Of a stretch of DNA of 64,000 nt, positions 1 to 7,715 are shown piece after piece (positions within the stretch are counted from its first letter, which is position 1; each line of letters starts with the position of its first letter). Source of the stretch: Burkholderia stabilis (lineage in GTDB: Bacteria > Pseudomonadota > Gammaproteobacteria > Burkholderiales > Burkholderiaceae); assembly GCF_001742165.1 (NCBI RefSeq), contig NZ_CP016442.1, positions 3,348,001 to 3,412,000 of the forward strand, in the 5' to 3' direction. The position numbers were made by a program, and so were the translations under genes. The notes beneath the pieces are model-generated. The model saw only the letters and a program-made list of their open reading frames with translations, made no database searches and was not told the DNA's origin.

Positions 1-562
1 TTTTGATTGCGATCTTGTTTCCCTGCATGTTCTGATACAGCCCGATCTCGATGTATTTCTGAAGCCACCACCGCGCGCTATCCAGCCATTTCTTTCCTTT
101 TATCGTGAGGGTGGGATAGAGATTGGTGCCGTAATCCGAGCAATAGTAGTAGCCGTAACTCACATAGTAATCGGGTGGTTTATGCCCGCACCCGATATGG
201 CGCATCATGAAATTGCCGTGGCGGGACCAGTCCGAATTGATGCTTTTCGGTTTGAGCAGATCCTCCCGCCGATGCAGCAGTTCATGAACGACTTTCTTGT
301 CTTTCCACGGATCCCATGACGTTGCGAATTTCTTGACGGTCTCCCATGCGCTCGACACGCTGACCTTCCGGACTGTTTCCCAGTACTCACCGTGAAGCGG
401 AAGGTAGTAGAACGGGCAAGTGCCAATGATGGAATCCGCCGCCGGCGTCACCTGTTTGTCGCAGATGCTGATCTGCACCTTCGGCCGATCCTTGTACCCC
501 GTCGGCGTCAGCATCCCCGAACCGGTGCCGAGCAAGTTGTTGTCCTGTTGTCCGTCAGCCAT
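1..562 (-). CDS. Hypothetical protein downstream of VgrG, possible T6SS cargo (3' part outside window)
   Basis: At least 187 codons are open from an ATG at 560-562, and the C-terminus lies beyond the window edge. The start overlaps the end of vgrG by 8 bp (the vgrG stop is at 555-557), so the two are translationally coupled. The visible protein has no signal peptide and no clear membrane helix. It is rich in aromatic residues, with a Tyr/Cys-rich stretch around residues 135-150 (YYVSYGYYYCSDYG) after an HIGCGH motif. I do not recognise a catalytic family. Genes placed directly after an orphan vgrG often encode effectors or adaptors loaded on that spike, which is the basis for suggesting cargo. 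An immunity or accessory gene would be expected beyond the window. Confidence 0.6.
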   Translation of the reverse strand, partial: MADGQQDNNLLGTGSGMLTPTGYKDRPKVQISICDKQVTPAADSIIGTCPFYYLPLHGEYWETVRKVSVSSAWETVKKFATSWDPWKDKKVVHELLHRREDLLKPKSINSDWSRHGNFMMRHIGCGHKPPDYYVSYGYYYCSDYGTNLYPTLTIKGKKWLDSARWWLQKYIEIGLYQNMQGNKIAIK

Positions 563-3242
563 TCGATTTCCCTAGAAACTTGACCACGACGTCATGCGGC
601 ACGTGGCTCTGCGTGAGCCCCGTCTCTCCCGCCGCGTTGGTGACGCCTTCCGAAAGCAGCTTGCCGTTCGAGAACATCTGGTACCGCGTGTTCGCGACCG
701 GAATGTCGGTGCCGGCCCAGTGCGCGATGAACGCCTGATCGTAGTTGCCGCCCGAGTTCGGCAGCGTCGGCATGGCTTGCGACAGGTGCGTCGGCCCGCT
801 GAACGCGTGCTGCGCCCCCTTGATGTCGATCTTGCCGGGCGCGTGCACTTCGATGTTGCCGTCCGCGATGCGGATGTAGGCGCCGCCGGACGTCAGCAGG
901 ATTTCCTTTGCCGCCGCGCCTTCGATCGACTCGGTGACGGCCATCAGCTTCAGCGCCTTCTGCGCGGTCAGCTCGATGTTGTCCGCGTGCGCCTGGACTT
1001 CGACCTTGCCCTTGCCGGCGAACAGTTTGATCCCCGCGTTCTGCGCGAACAGGCTGATCCGGTCGAGGACGCTCGCGATCAGCGATTTCCCCGCGGCGAC
1101 GTGCGTGCTTTGCCCGCTGACGAGGTTGATGTGCTGGTCCGCTGCAAGCTGTGCGGACTGCTGCGTGGACATCCCGATGCCGGCCGGGCTGCCGAACAGC
1201 ATCACGGGCTGCTTGAACGCGTTGGCGCTGCCGGTTCCGCCGCCCGCGGTGCGCCCGCCGGATGCGCTGCCGCTCACGCTGTTCTGCGTCGCGTCGGTGA
1301 ACTGCTTCAGCGCCGTGTGGCCGGGGTCGAGCGATTCGCCCTGATGCTGCGCGCTGACGTCCGACATGGCCTCCATCAGCCCTTCCGCGCGAACGAGCTG
1401 CTGTTGCGTTTCCTGCACGTCGAGCGGCTGGCTCGCCGGCGGTTTCGGATACGTCGTGACGTACAGGCCGCGATTCGCGCGCACGGCGCCGTATGCGTCC
1501 GAACGCAGGTCGAAGCCGCTGCCGAGATAGCTGCCGCGGTTGTTGCCCGTGTGGTCGATCAGGTAGCCGAGGTGCAGGTGCGCGTTGGTCTGGCTGCTGT
1601 ACAGGTGCACGCGGTTCTGCGCCGTCGCGTCGTCGAGCACCAGCTGGTTGTAGCCGGCGCCCGCGTATTCCTTCGACCGGTAGCCGGACAGGATCCCGTT
1701 GGTGTGCCACTGCGGGCTCGTCGCGCCGTTGTACAGCTTGCCGACGATGATCGGGCGGTCGCAGTCGCCGCCGACGAAATCGACCAGCACCTCCTCGCCG
1801 CTGCGGTGCGGGTGAACGGCGCCGTAGCCGTTACCCGAATCCGACGCCACGGCGCGCAGCCAGCACGATGCTTTCTCGTCGCCGTCGTTGAGGCGGTCCC
1901 AATGGAAGCGGACCTTGACCCGGTTCAGTTCGTCGGTGTGGACTTCCTCGCCTTGCGGCGCGACGACGATCGCCGATTGCAGGTGCATCGGCGGTTTCGC
2001 ATGCTCGAGCGGGCTGCGGAACGGTACGGTCGTGCGCTGTGCTTCGACGCTGATCCGGAAAAAGCCCTCGCTGCCGTCGGCATGGCGAACTTGCGACGCG
2101 TCGGCGCCGCCGGCCTGCACGATGCGGCCGACCTCGGCCTGCAGGCTGTGCGGCAGGGCGGTCTGCTCGCCGGCGACGGGCAGGTTGTTGACGATGATCC
2201 AGGCCGTCTCGATCACGACGAATTCGCGCTGGCCGGCATCGTCCTTGTCGTGTTCGGGGTGATCCGCGAGCGCGAACGTGCGGCCCGCATCCATGCGCCG
2301 CACGCCGCCGACGCCGTGAAAGCGCTTCGCGTGCGACTCCTGTTCCTCCATCCAGATCTTCGACAGATGGTCGCCGCGGGACTGCTCGGGGTACGTGTAG
2401 GCGCCCGTGTATTCGTAGACTTCGAGCTGCTGCGGCAGGTCGCCCTGGTTCGCGATCGTCGGCGTATGGGTTGCTTTCGGATTGGACGCGGTGGGCGGCT
2501 GCTTGTAGTCGAACGTGCGGGTGGTGCGCTCGACGCTTCGCAGCGTGCGCGTGCCGGAGAACTGGGTGAGCGTGTCGGCTTCGTCGCACGTGCCCGCGTG
2601 ATGGAAGCGCACGGTTCGCGGCGACAGCGTGGGCAATGCATCGATGCGGTCGACGATGACGAGCCGGTGCGACTTGCCGTCCTTGTCCTGCTCCCAGAAC
2701 CCGTACAGGCCTTCCGATTCCATCAGGCGATGCACGAAATTCCAGTCGTCCTCGTATTGCATGCAGAACGAGCGCGGCGGCAGCGGCTGGTAGAGCTTGA
2801 ACGTGAAGCGGCCCTTGGCTTGCGGATGCTGGTTCAGCACGTCGGCGATGATGTCGTCGGCCGAGCGGTCCTGCCAGATGCGCTGATCGCGGCGGAACCG
2901 GAGGAAGTGCAGGAACGACGCGAAAACGATCTGGTAGTGCGTGACGCCGCTGTCCGACCCGAGCCGGCGGGCCGCGTGCACGTAACCGTGGTGCGGCGCG
3001 TACGTCTGGTCGGCCTGCAGGATCCACAGCGTCACCGGCTGCGCGATCAGTTTCTTGAGTTCGAGGTTGTCGGATACCGACACGGTATCGACGATGAACT
3101 CGAAATGGCGCCCGAGCCGCGATCGTCCCTTGACGCGCTGCGGCAGCAGGACGTCCGGGCCGAGCGGCGTATCCAGTTTGACCAGCCGTTCGTGCTGAAC
3201 CGGTCCGGCCAGCAGTGCGCTTCTTAACTCTTGCGAATTCAT
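555..3242 (-). CDS. vgrG: Type VI secretion system tip protein VgrG
   Basis: 895 aa from the ATG giving MNSQELRSAL; an in-frame GTG at 3275 would add 11 residues but its purine-rich stretch is too close. VgrG trimers cap the Hcp tube and carry effectors into target cells. The N-terminal half is the gp27-like region (roughly residues 20-350, with the typical LDTPLGPDVLLPQRV opening). It is followed by the gp5-like OB-fold around 430-520 (VRFHWDRLNDGDEKASCWLR, then the HRSGEEVLVDF and GDCDRPIIVG motifs). A DUF2345-like repetitive beta region lies at about 660-800, and a short C-terminal extension of about 70 residues follows. No attached enzymatic domain is evident. No tss core genes are in the window, so this is an orphan vgrG. 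Long reading frames on the opposite strand are GC-driven shadows. Confidence 0.93.
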   Translation of the reverse strand: MNSQELRSALLAGPVQHERLVKLDTPLGPDVLLPQRVKGRSRLGRHFEFIVDTVSVSDNLELKKLIAQPVTLWILQADQTYAPHHGYVHAARRLGSDSGVTHYQIVFASFLHFLRFRRDQRIWQDRSADDIIADVLNQHPQAKGRFTFKLYQPLPPRSFCMQYEDDWNFVHRLMESEGLYGFWEQDKDGKSHRLVIVDRIDALPTLSPRTVRFHHAGTCDEADTLTQFSGTRTLRSVERTTRTFDYKQPPTASNPKATHTPTIANQGDLPQQLEVYEYTGAYTYPEQSRGDHLSKIWMEEQESHAKRFHGVGGVRRMDAGRTFALADHPEHDKDDAGQREFVVIETAWIIVNNLPVAGEQTALPHSLQAEVGRIVQAGGADASQVRHADGSEGFFRISVEAQRTTVPFRSPLEHAKPPMHLQSAIVVAPQGEEVHTDELNRVKVRFHWDRLNDGDEKASCWLRAVASDSGNGYGAVHPHRSGEEVLVDFVGGDCDRPIIVGKLYNGATSPQWHTNGILSGYRSKEYAGAGYNQLVLDDATAQNRVHLYSSQTNAHLHLGYLIDHTGNNRGSYLGSGFDLRSDAYGAVRANRGLYVTTYPKPPASQPLDVQETQQQLVRAEGLMEAMSDVSAQHQGESLDPGHTALKQFTDATQNSVSGSASGGRTAGGGTGSANAFKQPVMLFGSPAGIGMSTQQSAQLAADQHINLVSGQSTHVAAGKSLIASVLDRISLFAQNAGIKLFAGKGKVEVQAHADNIELTAQKALKLMAVTESIEGAAAKEILLTSGGAYIRIADGNIEVHAPGKIDIKGAQHAFSGPTHLSQAMPTLPNSGGNYDQAFIAHWAGTDIPVANTRYQMFSNGKLLSEGVTNAAGETGLTQSHVPHDVVVKFLGKSNG

Positions 3243-3355
3243 TACCAGTGCTCGCTTTTTTGTGCTGGTTCGCACGCTCTCTCGTGCGGAATTCGGTAAT
3301 TGTATGAGATTACGGGTTGTATCTCGAATTTGCCGGCCGGCGGCGGCTTAGACGC
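3243..3355. other. Intergenic gap between vgrG and the displaced moaC end
   Basis: This stretch holds the upstream region of vgrG. In the reconstructed pre-insertion chromosome it would directly follow moaC. It contains a palindromic patch near 3278-3290 (CTCTCTCGTGCGGAATTC region) but no promoter I can defend. Confidence 0.4.
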
Positions 3356-3462
3356 TCAACCCGGCGCGTCTTCCGCCTTCCAGTCGCCCGACTTGCCGCC
3401 GCGCTTTTCCCGCACACTCACGTCGGTGATCACCATCCCGCGATCGACGGCCTTGCACATGT
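3356..3462 (-). pseudogene. Displaced original 3' end of moaC (attachment-site remnant)
   Basis: Read on the minus strand this encodes the last ~35 residues of MoaC ([19 protein letters not shown] and onward), then Asp-Ala-Pro-Gly and a TGA at 3356-3358. The intact moaC at 8929-9408 has the same residues but ends Glu-Glu-stop. Similarity stops abruptly at 3462/9026, upstream of which this copy reads into unrelated island DNA. It therefore looks like the chromosomal moaC 3' end left behind when an element integrated and supplied a replacement 3' end. It is not translated as MoaC. Confidence 0.85.
3369..3462. repeat. 94-bp direct repeat, distal attachment site of the moaC island
   Basis: The 94 bp match 8933-9026 in the same orientation with a single difference (A at 3416, G at 8980). 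The copies lie 5,564 bp apart and bracket all the island genes. This is the pattern left by site-specific integration at the 3' end of a protein gene, where one copy completes moaC and the other marks the far junction. Confidence 0.85.
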
Positions 3463-3534
3463 GTGGATACGGCTTGTGGCCTTGGGTGACGACCTTTTGA
3501 ATCAATGACTTACTGCGTTCGATCCATTCGATCT

Positions 3535-3584
3535 TGTCCCACTCGGTTGATGAAGTGGGACAGCAGCGGGACGGATTTGGGACA
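3535..3584. promoter_or_regulatory. Cluster of TGGGAC(A) motifs, candidate integrase arm-binding sites
   Basis: TGTCCCAC (3535-3542) and GTGGGACA (3555-3562) form a perfect 8-bp inverted repeat with a 12-bp spacer. CGGGAC (3567-3572) and TGGGACA (3578-3584) follow. The same hexamer recurs at the other end of the island (8801-8820) next to the integrase fragment. Short repeated sites flanking both attachment cores are typical arm sites of tyrosine recombinases. A simple transcription-factor site or hairpin remains possible. Confidence 0.4.
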
Positions 3585-3627
3585 ACAATCGCGACCGCAC
3601 TGTGCCGCAAGTTTACGCGATTGAACC

Positions 3628-3789
3628 GGTCGGACGGAAGTACATGTCGCGGCACGATGTGGCATCTCTGATGCGATCCTGCGTCGAATTCTGGAGTATG
3701 CGCCGACGCGTGGCGACGTGCTGCACCGGCATTACACGAGTCTCGATGCCCGAGATGTCGCAGGGCCGCTCGAACAGATTCAGGTGACT
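3628..3789 (+). pseudogene. Decayed tyrosine integrase C-terminus, relic 1
   Basis: One frame through 3661-3780 reads [20 protein letters not shown], then [20 protein letters not shown]. This matches the end of a phage-type tyrosine integrase: the box before the nucleophile, the HRHY segment with the catalytic Tyr, and a short terminal helix. There is no start codon and no upstream catalytic domain, so about 1 kb of gene is missing. The strand is opposite to that of the integrase N-terminal fragment at 8508-8789, so the two are not halves of one simply interrupted gene. Confidence 0.6.
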
Positions 3790-3851
3790 TTACTCTCGTC
3801 AGTTATCTCCTTCACGTAGAATTGACCATCATGTTCGGACGTAAGGTCGAG

Positions 3852-4760
3852 ATGCAACTGCTAAAGGACATCGTGACGTTGTTGAGCGACAAGGACGGTT
3901 CGCTGACGGACGCGCTTCTGAAGATGAAGGTTCTGCTGCACCGGATCGGACACAAGGAACTTGCCGATTGGGTTAACGACGAGCTGAACGGATACGGCGA
4001 CGGCAAGCCGGTACCCGCCTATCGCGTTGTTGGCGCACGATTGTTGGGAAACGTTCAGAACAGCGCGTGGCAGTTTTCCAAGCACGGACTACCAACCACG
4101 CATTTGCCGGACGACGTGCGCAAGAGTCTGTTGGAAGCCTCGTTGCGTGAATCGGTGGGTGTGCTCGAACAATTCGCGGCGAAGCCAGACACCAGTCTGT
4201 CGATCCCCATCCCACCAGAATTCAACAGTTTGCTTGGCAAGGCGATCCAAAATGCGTGGGTCACGAGTGCTTGGACGCAGATTGAAGCGACCCAAATTTT
4301 AAGTGTTCTGATCGAGATTCGGTCGCGCTTGTTGGATTTCGTGCTGAATGTGCAAGATCAACTTGGTGACGTGGCAGACGACAATATGAAGGAAGCGGCG
4401 AAAGGCATCGATGCTGCCGGGATGTTCGCATCAGCGGTGTTCGGTGACAACGCGACGGTCGTGATCGGGAATAGTAACGAAACCACGATTACGAACACCG
4501 TGACCAAGGGCGACTTCGCCGCACTGGCGAAAGCCTTCAAGGACACCGGCGTCGCCGAAGGGGATGTGGACGAACTGAAGGCCGCTGTAGACGATGACGA
4601 TCCGAAGGCCGTAGCCGAAACGAAGCAATTCGGTCCGAAAGTGAAGGCTTGGATGGGGAAGATGTCCGAGAAGGCAATCAGCGGCGCGTGGAGTATCGGG
4701 ATTGCTGCCGGTGGGAAGTTGCTGGCCGATGCCCTTGGGGGCTATTACGGCATCAAGTGA
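3852..4760 (+). CDS. AbiTii-domain abortive-infection protein
   Basis: 302 aa from the ATG at 3852, chosen because AAGG lies 5 nt upstream; an ATG at 3831 would add seven residues without a ribosome site. The first ~180 residues match the AbiTii family: LLSDKDGSLTDALLKMKVLL, then HRIGHKELADWVNDELNGY, a SIPIPPEF motif and an EIRSRLLDFVL helix. A second module (about residues 205-302) starts with a Gly/Asn-rich VVIGNSNETTITNT strand segment, then a KGDFAALAKAF helix, and ends in a hydrophobic IGIAAGGKLLADALGGYYG tail that might touch membrane. AbiTii proteins are associated with abortive infection against phage in lactococci; the biochemical activity is not established to my knowledge. It leads a three-gene cluster. 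Confidence 0.75.
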   Translation: MQLLKDIVTLLSDKDGSLTDALLKMKVLLHRIGHKELADWVNDELNGYGDGKPVPAYRVVGARLLGNVQNSAWQFSKHGLPTTHLPDDVRKSLLEASLRESVGVLEQFAAKPDTSLSIPIPPEFNSLLGKAIQNAWVTSAWTQIEATQILSVLIEIRSRLLDFVLNVQDQLGDVADDNMKEAAKGIDAAGMFASAVFGDNATVVIGNSNETTITNTVTKGDFAALAKAFKDTGVAEGDVDELKAAVDDDDPKAVAETKQFGPKVKAWMGKMSEKAISGAWSIGIAAGGKLLADALGGYYGIK

Positions 4761-4833
4761 CGATGGTCGTCAACGAAGTGCCGAACATAGTCAGATGACG
4801 CTTGCTCGTTGGCTTTCTTGACAGGAGATACCG

Positions 4834-5070
4834 ATGACCCCGGAAGAAAAACGCGCCGAAGAACAAGCCGCTCTTGAGCGTGAGCGTCAGGCATTTGAAC
4901 GGCGGCAGAAAGCCTTCATCAGTGTCACTAGGCAGTTTCTCCCACACGGATCGGGAAATCCGTCCGCCGACGACCTGAACGAACTAGATGCAGCAGATGC
5001 TGAATGGCGCGCGGCTGATGCGGAGATGCAGCGCATCGGCGAAGAGATTCGGACAGGCAAACGACGGTAG
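4834..5070 (+). CDS. Small charged coiled-coil protein in the defence cluster
   Basis: 78 aa with a good ribosome site (AGGAGA, 6 nt before the ATG). The protein is mostly Glu, Arg, Ala and Gln in two predicted helices, roughly residues 3-35 (EEKRAEEQAALERERQAFER) and 48-74. A Gly/Pro break lies between them, which suggests a helical hairpin or coiled coil. It has no signal peptide, membrane segment or cysteine. It lies 73 bp after the AbiTii gene and 11 bp before the HEPN-like gene, so the three are probably co-transcribed. I know no family for it. Its position is compatible with an antitoxin or adaptor for the next gene, but that is inference. Confidence 0.6.
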   Translation: MTPEEKRAEEQAALERERQAFERRQKAFISVTRQFLPHGSGNPSADDLNELDAADAEWRAADAEMQRIGEEIRTGKRR

Positions 5071-5081
5071 AGCGACCAGCG

Positions 5082-5660
5082 GTGATAGATCAGATACAGT
5101 CCGAACTATTGGACACCATCAACGACGTTGACGCGTTCCGTATCTTGGTTGCGGACCTACACGATGATCTGGTGGGTAAGGTCGCGCGGTTCCGGCAGCT
5201 TGCGGACCTTTCTGTTGCGCTCGGTTCATTGGGGACATTGATGCCGGGTGGCGAGACGGCTTCTGCCGCGTGGACGGAAGCACGGTCTAGCTTTGTTCAC
5301 GGCAACTACGTTGCGACTGTATTGCTGTGTCAAGGTCTCGCCGAACATATGCTTGCCGCATACCTTACCATCGGCCTCGATGCAGAAGAGTTACCGGACC
5401 GCGTGTCATTCAACGACACATTGAAGCGATGCGTGTCGCGTGATGTCATCACCGTGCAGGATGCTGATGATCTGCGTCGTCTCATGAATCTGCGCAACCC
5501 GCTGACGCACTACCGTTCAATCGATGATCCCTCGAATCTCTCTCGACGTGTCTTGAACAGTATGATTCCGGCAGAGACTCACTTACTTACCGATGCCACC
5601 TTCGCGATGAGTATGGCGATTCGGTTGCTGGCGCTACCGGCGTTCCGATTGGGTGACTAG
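5082..5660 (+). CDS. HEPN-like protein with RX4H motif
   Basis: 192 aa from a GTG, 11 bp after the preceding gene. The fold looks all-helical. Residues ~70-100 (FVHGNYVATVLLCQGLAEHM) and ~130-150 (DADDLRRLMNLRNPLTHYRS) resemble DUF4145/HEPN-type proteins. RNPLTH is an exact R-X4-H motif, the active site of HEPN ribonucleases, in which Arg and His from two protomers act together. HEPN RNases are common toxins in toxin-antitoxin and abortive-infection systems. The small charged protein just upstream could be its partner. Sequence alone cannot show whether the motif is catalytic, because many DUF4145-type proteins keep it without a known activity. Confidence 0.6.
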   Translation: MIDQIQSELLDTINDVDAFRILVADLHDDLVGKVARFRQLADLSVALGSLGTLMPGGETASAAWTEARSSFVHGNYVATVLLCQGLAEHMLAAYLTIGLDAEELPDRVSFNDTLKRCVSRDVITVQDADDLRRLMNLRNPLTHYRSIDDPSNLSRRVLNSMIPAETHLLTDATFAMSMAIRLLALPAFRLGD

Positions 5661-5666
5661 TATTCC

Positions 5667-5858
5667 AGCCAACGGTGAGATTGGCCCGTGGCGTTGCCAT
5701 CACTTACGGTGTCAGTGCTATGGTCGATGTCCCGCACCCTTGGACATGCATCGAAGCGCGGTGATGTGTGACACCGGCATTACATCAGCCTTGATGCCCG
5801 CGATCTTGCAGGGCCGTTGGAAGGGATTGAGGCGGCGTTGCTGACGTGTGCTTCGTGA
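5667..5858 (+). pseudogene. Decayed tyrosine integrase C-terminus, relic 2
   Basis: The frame from about 5667 reads ...SMSRTLGHASKRGDV, an in-frame TGA at 5769, then HRHYISLDARDLAGPLEGIE and ends at the TGA at 5856. It is clearly related to relic 1 ([19 protein letters not shown]) and is in the same orientation. The premature stop and the missing upstream domain show it is dead. The two relics bracket the AbiTii, coiled-coil and HEPN genes, which suggests the island grew by successive integrations. Confidence 0.6.
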
Positions 5859-5928
5859 TTTCGTCAGGTGTCGAGGGATTGGCCGAAAGGCATAATGTCT
5901 ACGATGCCACCCTGATTCGATTGCCACG

Positions 5929-6855
5929 ATGAAGAAGTCACGCCGCGCAAAACCTGAACAGCCGGGCATCGCCTTCGAGAAGGTGGTTGCCGCGATTCAG
6001 TCGCAGATCGATCCGCAAGCTACCGTGACGCACAGCGAATTTCTGATCGACCGTCTCGGCCAAAGACGGCAGTTTGATGTGGTCGTGCGGGGAACGTTCG
6101 CTGGTCAACGGATGTTGGGAGTCATCGAGTGCAAGGATTTGGGCGGCAAGGTCGGAACGCCGGACGTTGACGCGTTCGTCACGAAGGCGCACGACATCAA
6201 GGCCAACTTCAAGGTACTGGTATCGCGTCGCGGTTTCACCAAACCGGCGCTGGCGAAATGTGCGCATTATGGCGTGCAGGCGCTTTCGTTGCTGGACAAC
6301 GATCCTGCAAACAGGAATTTCTTTATCGGCACGCGGTGGGAAGCAGACGTTATCCGATGGGGACGGCTCTCGTTATCGCTCCATTTTGTCAATGAACCAG
6401 CACAACCTGTCCACTTCGACGCGGGAAATGTCATCATTGCTGGGAAGAGGGTGATCGACTGGTTCACGAACTATCTTCTCGATAACACAGCGGAAGTCTC
6501 AGGCTTCGGATGGGTAGTGAACTTCCGGGGAGTGTTCGACAAACCACAGACAGTCGCGGTGCGTGCTGGCGAAGAATATCAATGTTCCGCGATCTCGTTT
6601 GCGGCGGAGCGGGTTTGCCAACAGCTTGAACGATACGTTGGCATTAGCGGAACCGGCTTCTATAGCTGGCTTGAACAAAAGGCTACGTTTCCGCCCGGTA
6701 CGCAAATTCTGATGGATGCTGTCCCTATGGATTTCGCGCAATGGCAACCGCGTGGTGGTGAGCAAAGGCCAACGACCGGATTCTTGGAAGTTAAACTGGA
6801 AGTCCATTCCATGTTTGATCGGGTTCCTGACGCGATTCAACTGGATGCGCTGTAG
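5929..6855 (+). CDS. Mrr-like restriction endonuclease-fold protein
   Basis: 308 aa. Residues ~12-125 form an Mrr_cat/PD-(D/E)XK-type domain: FEKVVAAIQSQI helix, RQFDVVVRG with the first acidic residue, then GVIECKDLGGKV with the E-x-K pair, and a VLVSRRGFTKPALAKCAHYG segment. Mrr-type nucleases cut modified or foreign DNA and need no cognate methylase; none is seen nearby. The remaining ~180 residues are a mixed alpha/beta region I do not recognise, possibly a sensing or target-recognition module. The start ATG has no clear ribosome site. It follows integrase relic 2 and precedes a membrane protein by 26 bp. Confidence 0.65.
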   Translation: MKKSRRAKPEQPGIAFEKVVAAIQSQIDPQATVTHSEFLIDRLGQRRQFDVVVRGTFAGQRMLGVIECKDLGGKVGTPDVDAFVTKAHDIKANFKVLVSRRGFTKPALAKCAHYGVQALSLLDNDPANRNFFIGTRWEADVIRWGRLSLSLHFVNEPAQPVHFDAGNVIIAGKRVIDWFTNYLLDNTAEVSGFGWVVNFRGVFDKPQTVAVRAGEEYQCSAISFAAERVCQQLERYVGISGTGFYSWLEQKATFPPGTQILMDAVPMDFAQWQPRGGEQRPTTGFLEVKLEVHSMFDRVPDAIQLDAL

Positions 6856-6881
6856 GCCGCGTAAACTACCAAGATCAAGTT

Positions 6882-7580
6882 ATGCAGACGGGCACGGTTG
6901 GACGCTTCTTTTGGCACTGGCTTCGATATGCAATTCGAGATGCCGTTGCGCAAGCATTCGGATGGCCGACGCTGCTGAGTGCGGCCGTTCTTGGCTACAT
7001 ACTGCCGAAGGTCGGAATTGGTGATATCCCCAATCAAATTGCGAACAATCTTGCTATCGCGGCTGTCAGTTGGGCCATCGGGTTTGTTGTATACCTGTTC
7101 GCAGCTTTTCTGAAGGCTTATTGGCGCATCGCTCCCCTCAACATGCTGATCACGGACGACGTGCGGTCGCCTGACTTTGCTTTCAACGAGGAGTGTCGGG
7201 GCTATAGCGTGGCGACTATCGTGCAGAACAGGTCCGACGTGCATTTGAGCTGCAACGCGTATGTCATGAACGCGCCGCAGCACGATGGCTCGACCGGTCC
7301 GCGCTTTGTCGAAAAATTTGACCTGCCGCCGAAGTCGAAGAAGACGGTGTTCGTTGCATACTGGTTTTCGCGTGAACCGCCCCACGCCGACGACAAAGAC
7401 ATCAGATTGAGTGGTCCGACCGGATCAGGCTTTGGCGGCAATATGTGCTGGGTCTCGGGGACGGCAGCAAGGCTTCATGTTCGAATTCATCCTCAAGATG
7501 GGGAAAGCAAGGATATTTACTGTCGAGTATGGATCGACACGGCTACCCGTCAATTAAGAGCGCAACAGTTGCCGGAGTGA
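6882..7580 (+). CDS. Two-helix membrane protein of the island, unknown function
   Basis: 232 aa. Two hydrophobic segments, about residues 28-45 (PTLLSAAVLGYILPKVG) and 57-80 (LAIAAVSWAIGFVVYLFAAF), are followed by a ~150-residue soluble part rich in beta residues and polar turns (KFDLPPKSKKTVFVAYWF). No nuclease or protease motif was seen. It starts 26 bp after the Mrr-like gene and may be co-transcribed. Membrane proteins next to defence nucleases may be membrane-damaging effectors or anchors; here this is only context. It could equally be an unrelated cargo gene. Confidence 0.5.
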   Translation: MQTGTVGRFFWHWLRYAIRDAVAQAFGWPTLLSAAVLGYILPKVGIGDIPNQIANNLAIAAVSWAIGFVVYLFAAFLKAYWRIAPLNMLITDDVRSPDFAFNEECRGYSVATIVQNRSDVHLSCNAYVMNAPQHDGSTGPRFVEKFDLPPKSKKTVFVAYWFSREPPHADDKDIRLSGPTGSGFGGNMCWVSGTAARLHVRIHPQDGESKDIYCRVWIDTATRQLRAQQLPE

Positions 7581-7715
7581 TGCTGTGCAACCGTTAGGGC
7601 ATAGCGCCATGCTTCGGTTTCGCACGTCTGTGACAATGCCTTTGGGGACTCTTGCCGTATCAACCTAACGGTGTCCTGACACAAGCGTCCGCTGTCTCTT
7701 CACGGATCTACAGCC
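7581..7715. other. Intergenic gap within the island
   Basis: The gap contains an inverted repeat, CCGTTAGG near 7591 and CCTAACGG near 7664 (arms ~8 bp, long spacer). No integrase relic is present, unlike the two other inter-module gaps. Confidence 0.35.

Noticed and set aside
594..3227. 877-codon plus-strand frame antisense to vgrG
   Set aside because: Arg/Val-rich shadow typical of GC-rich DNA; no domains, while the minus strand encodes an intact VgrG.
3356..3655. 99-codon frame ending in the MoaC C-terminus
   Set aside because: Only its last third resembles MoaC; the rest is island junction DNA. Treated as a displaced gene end, not a gene.
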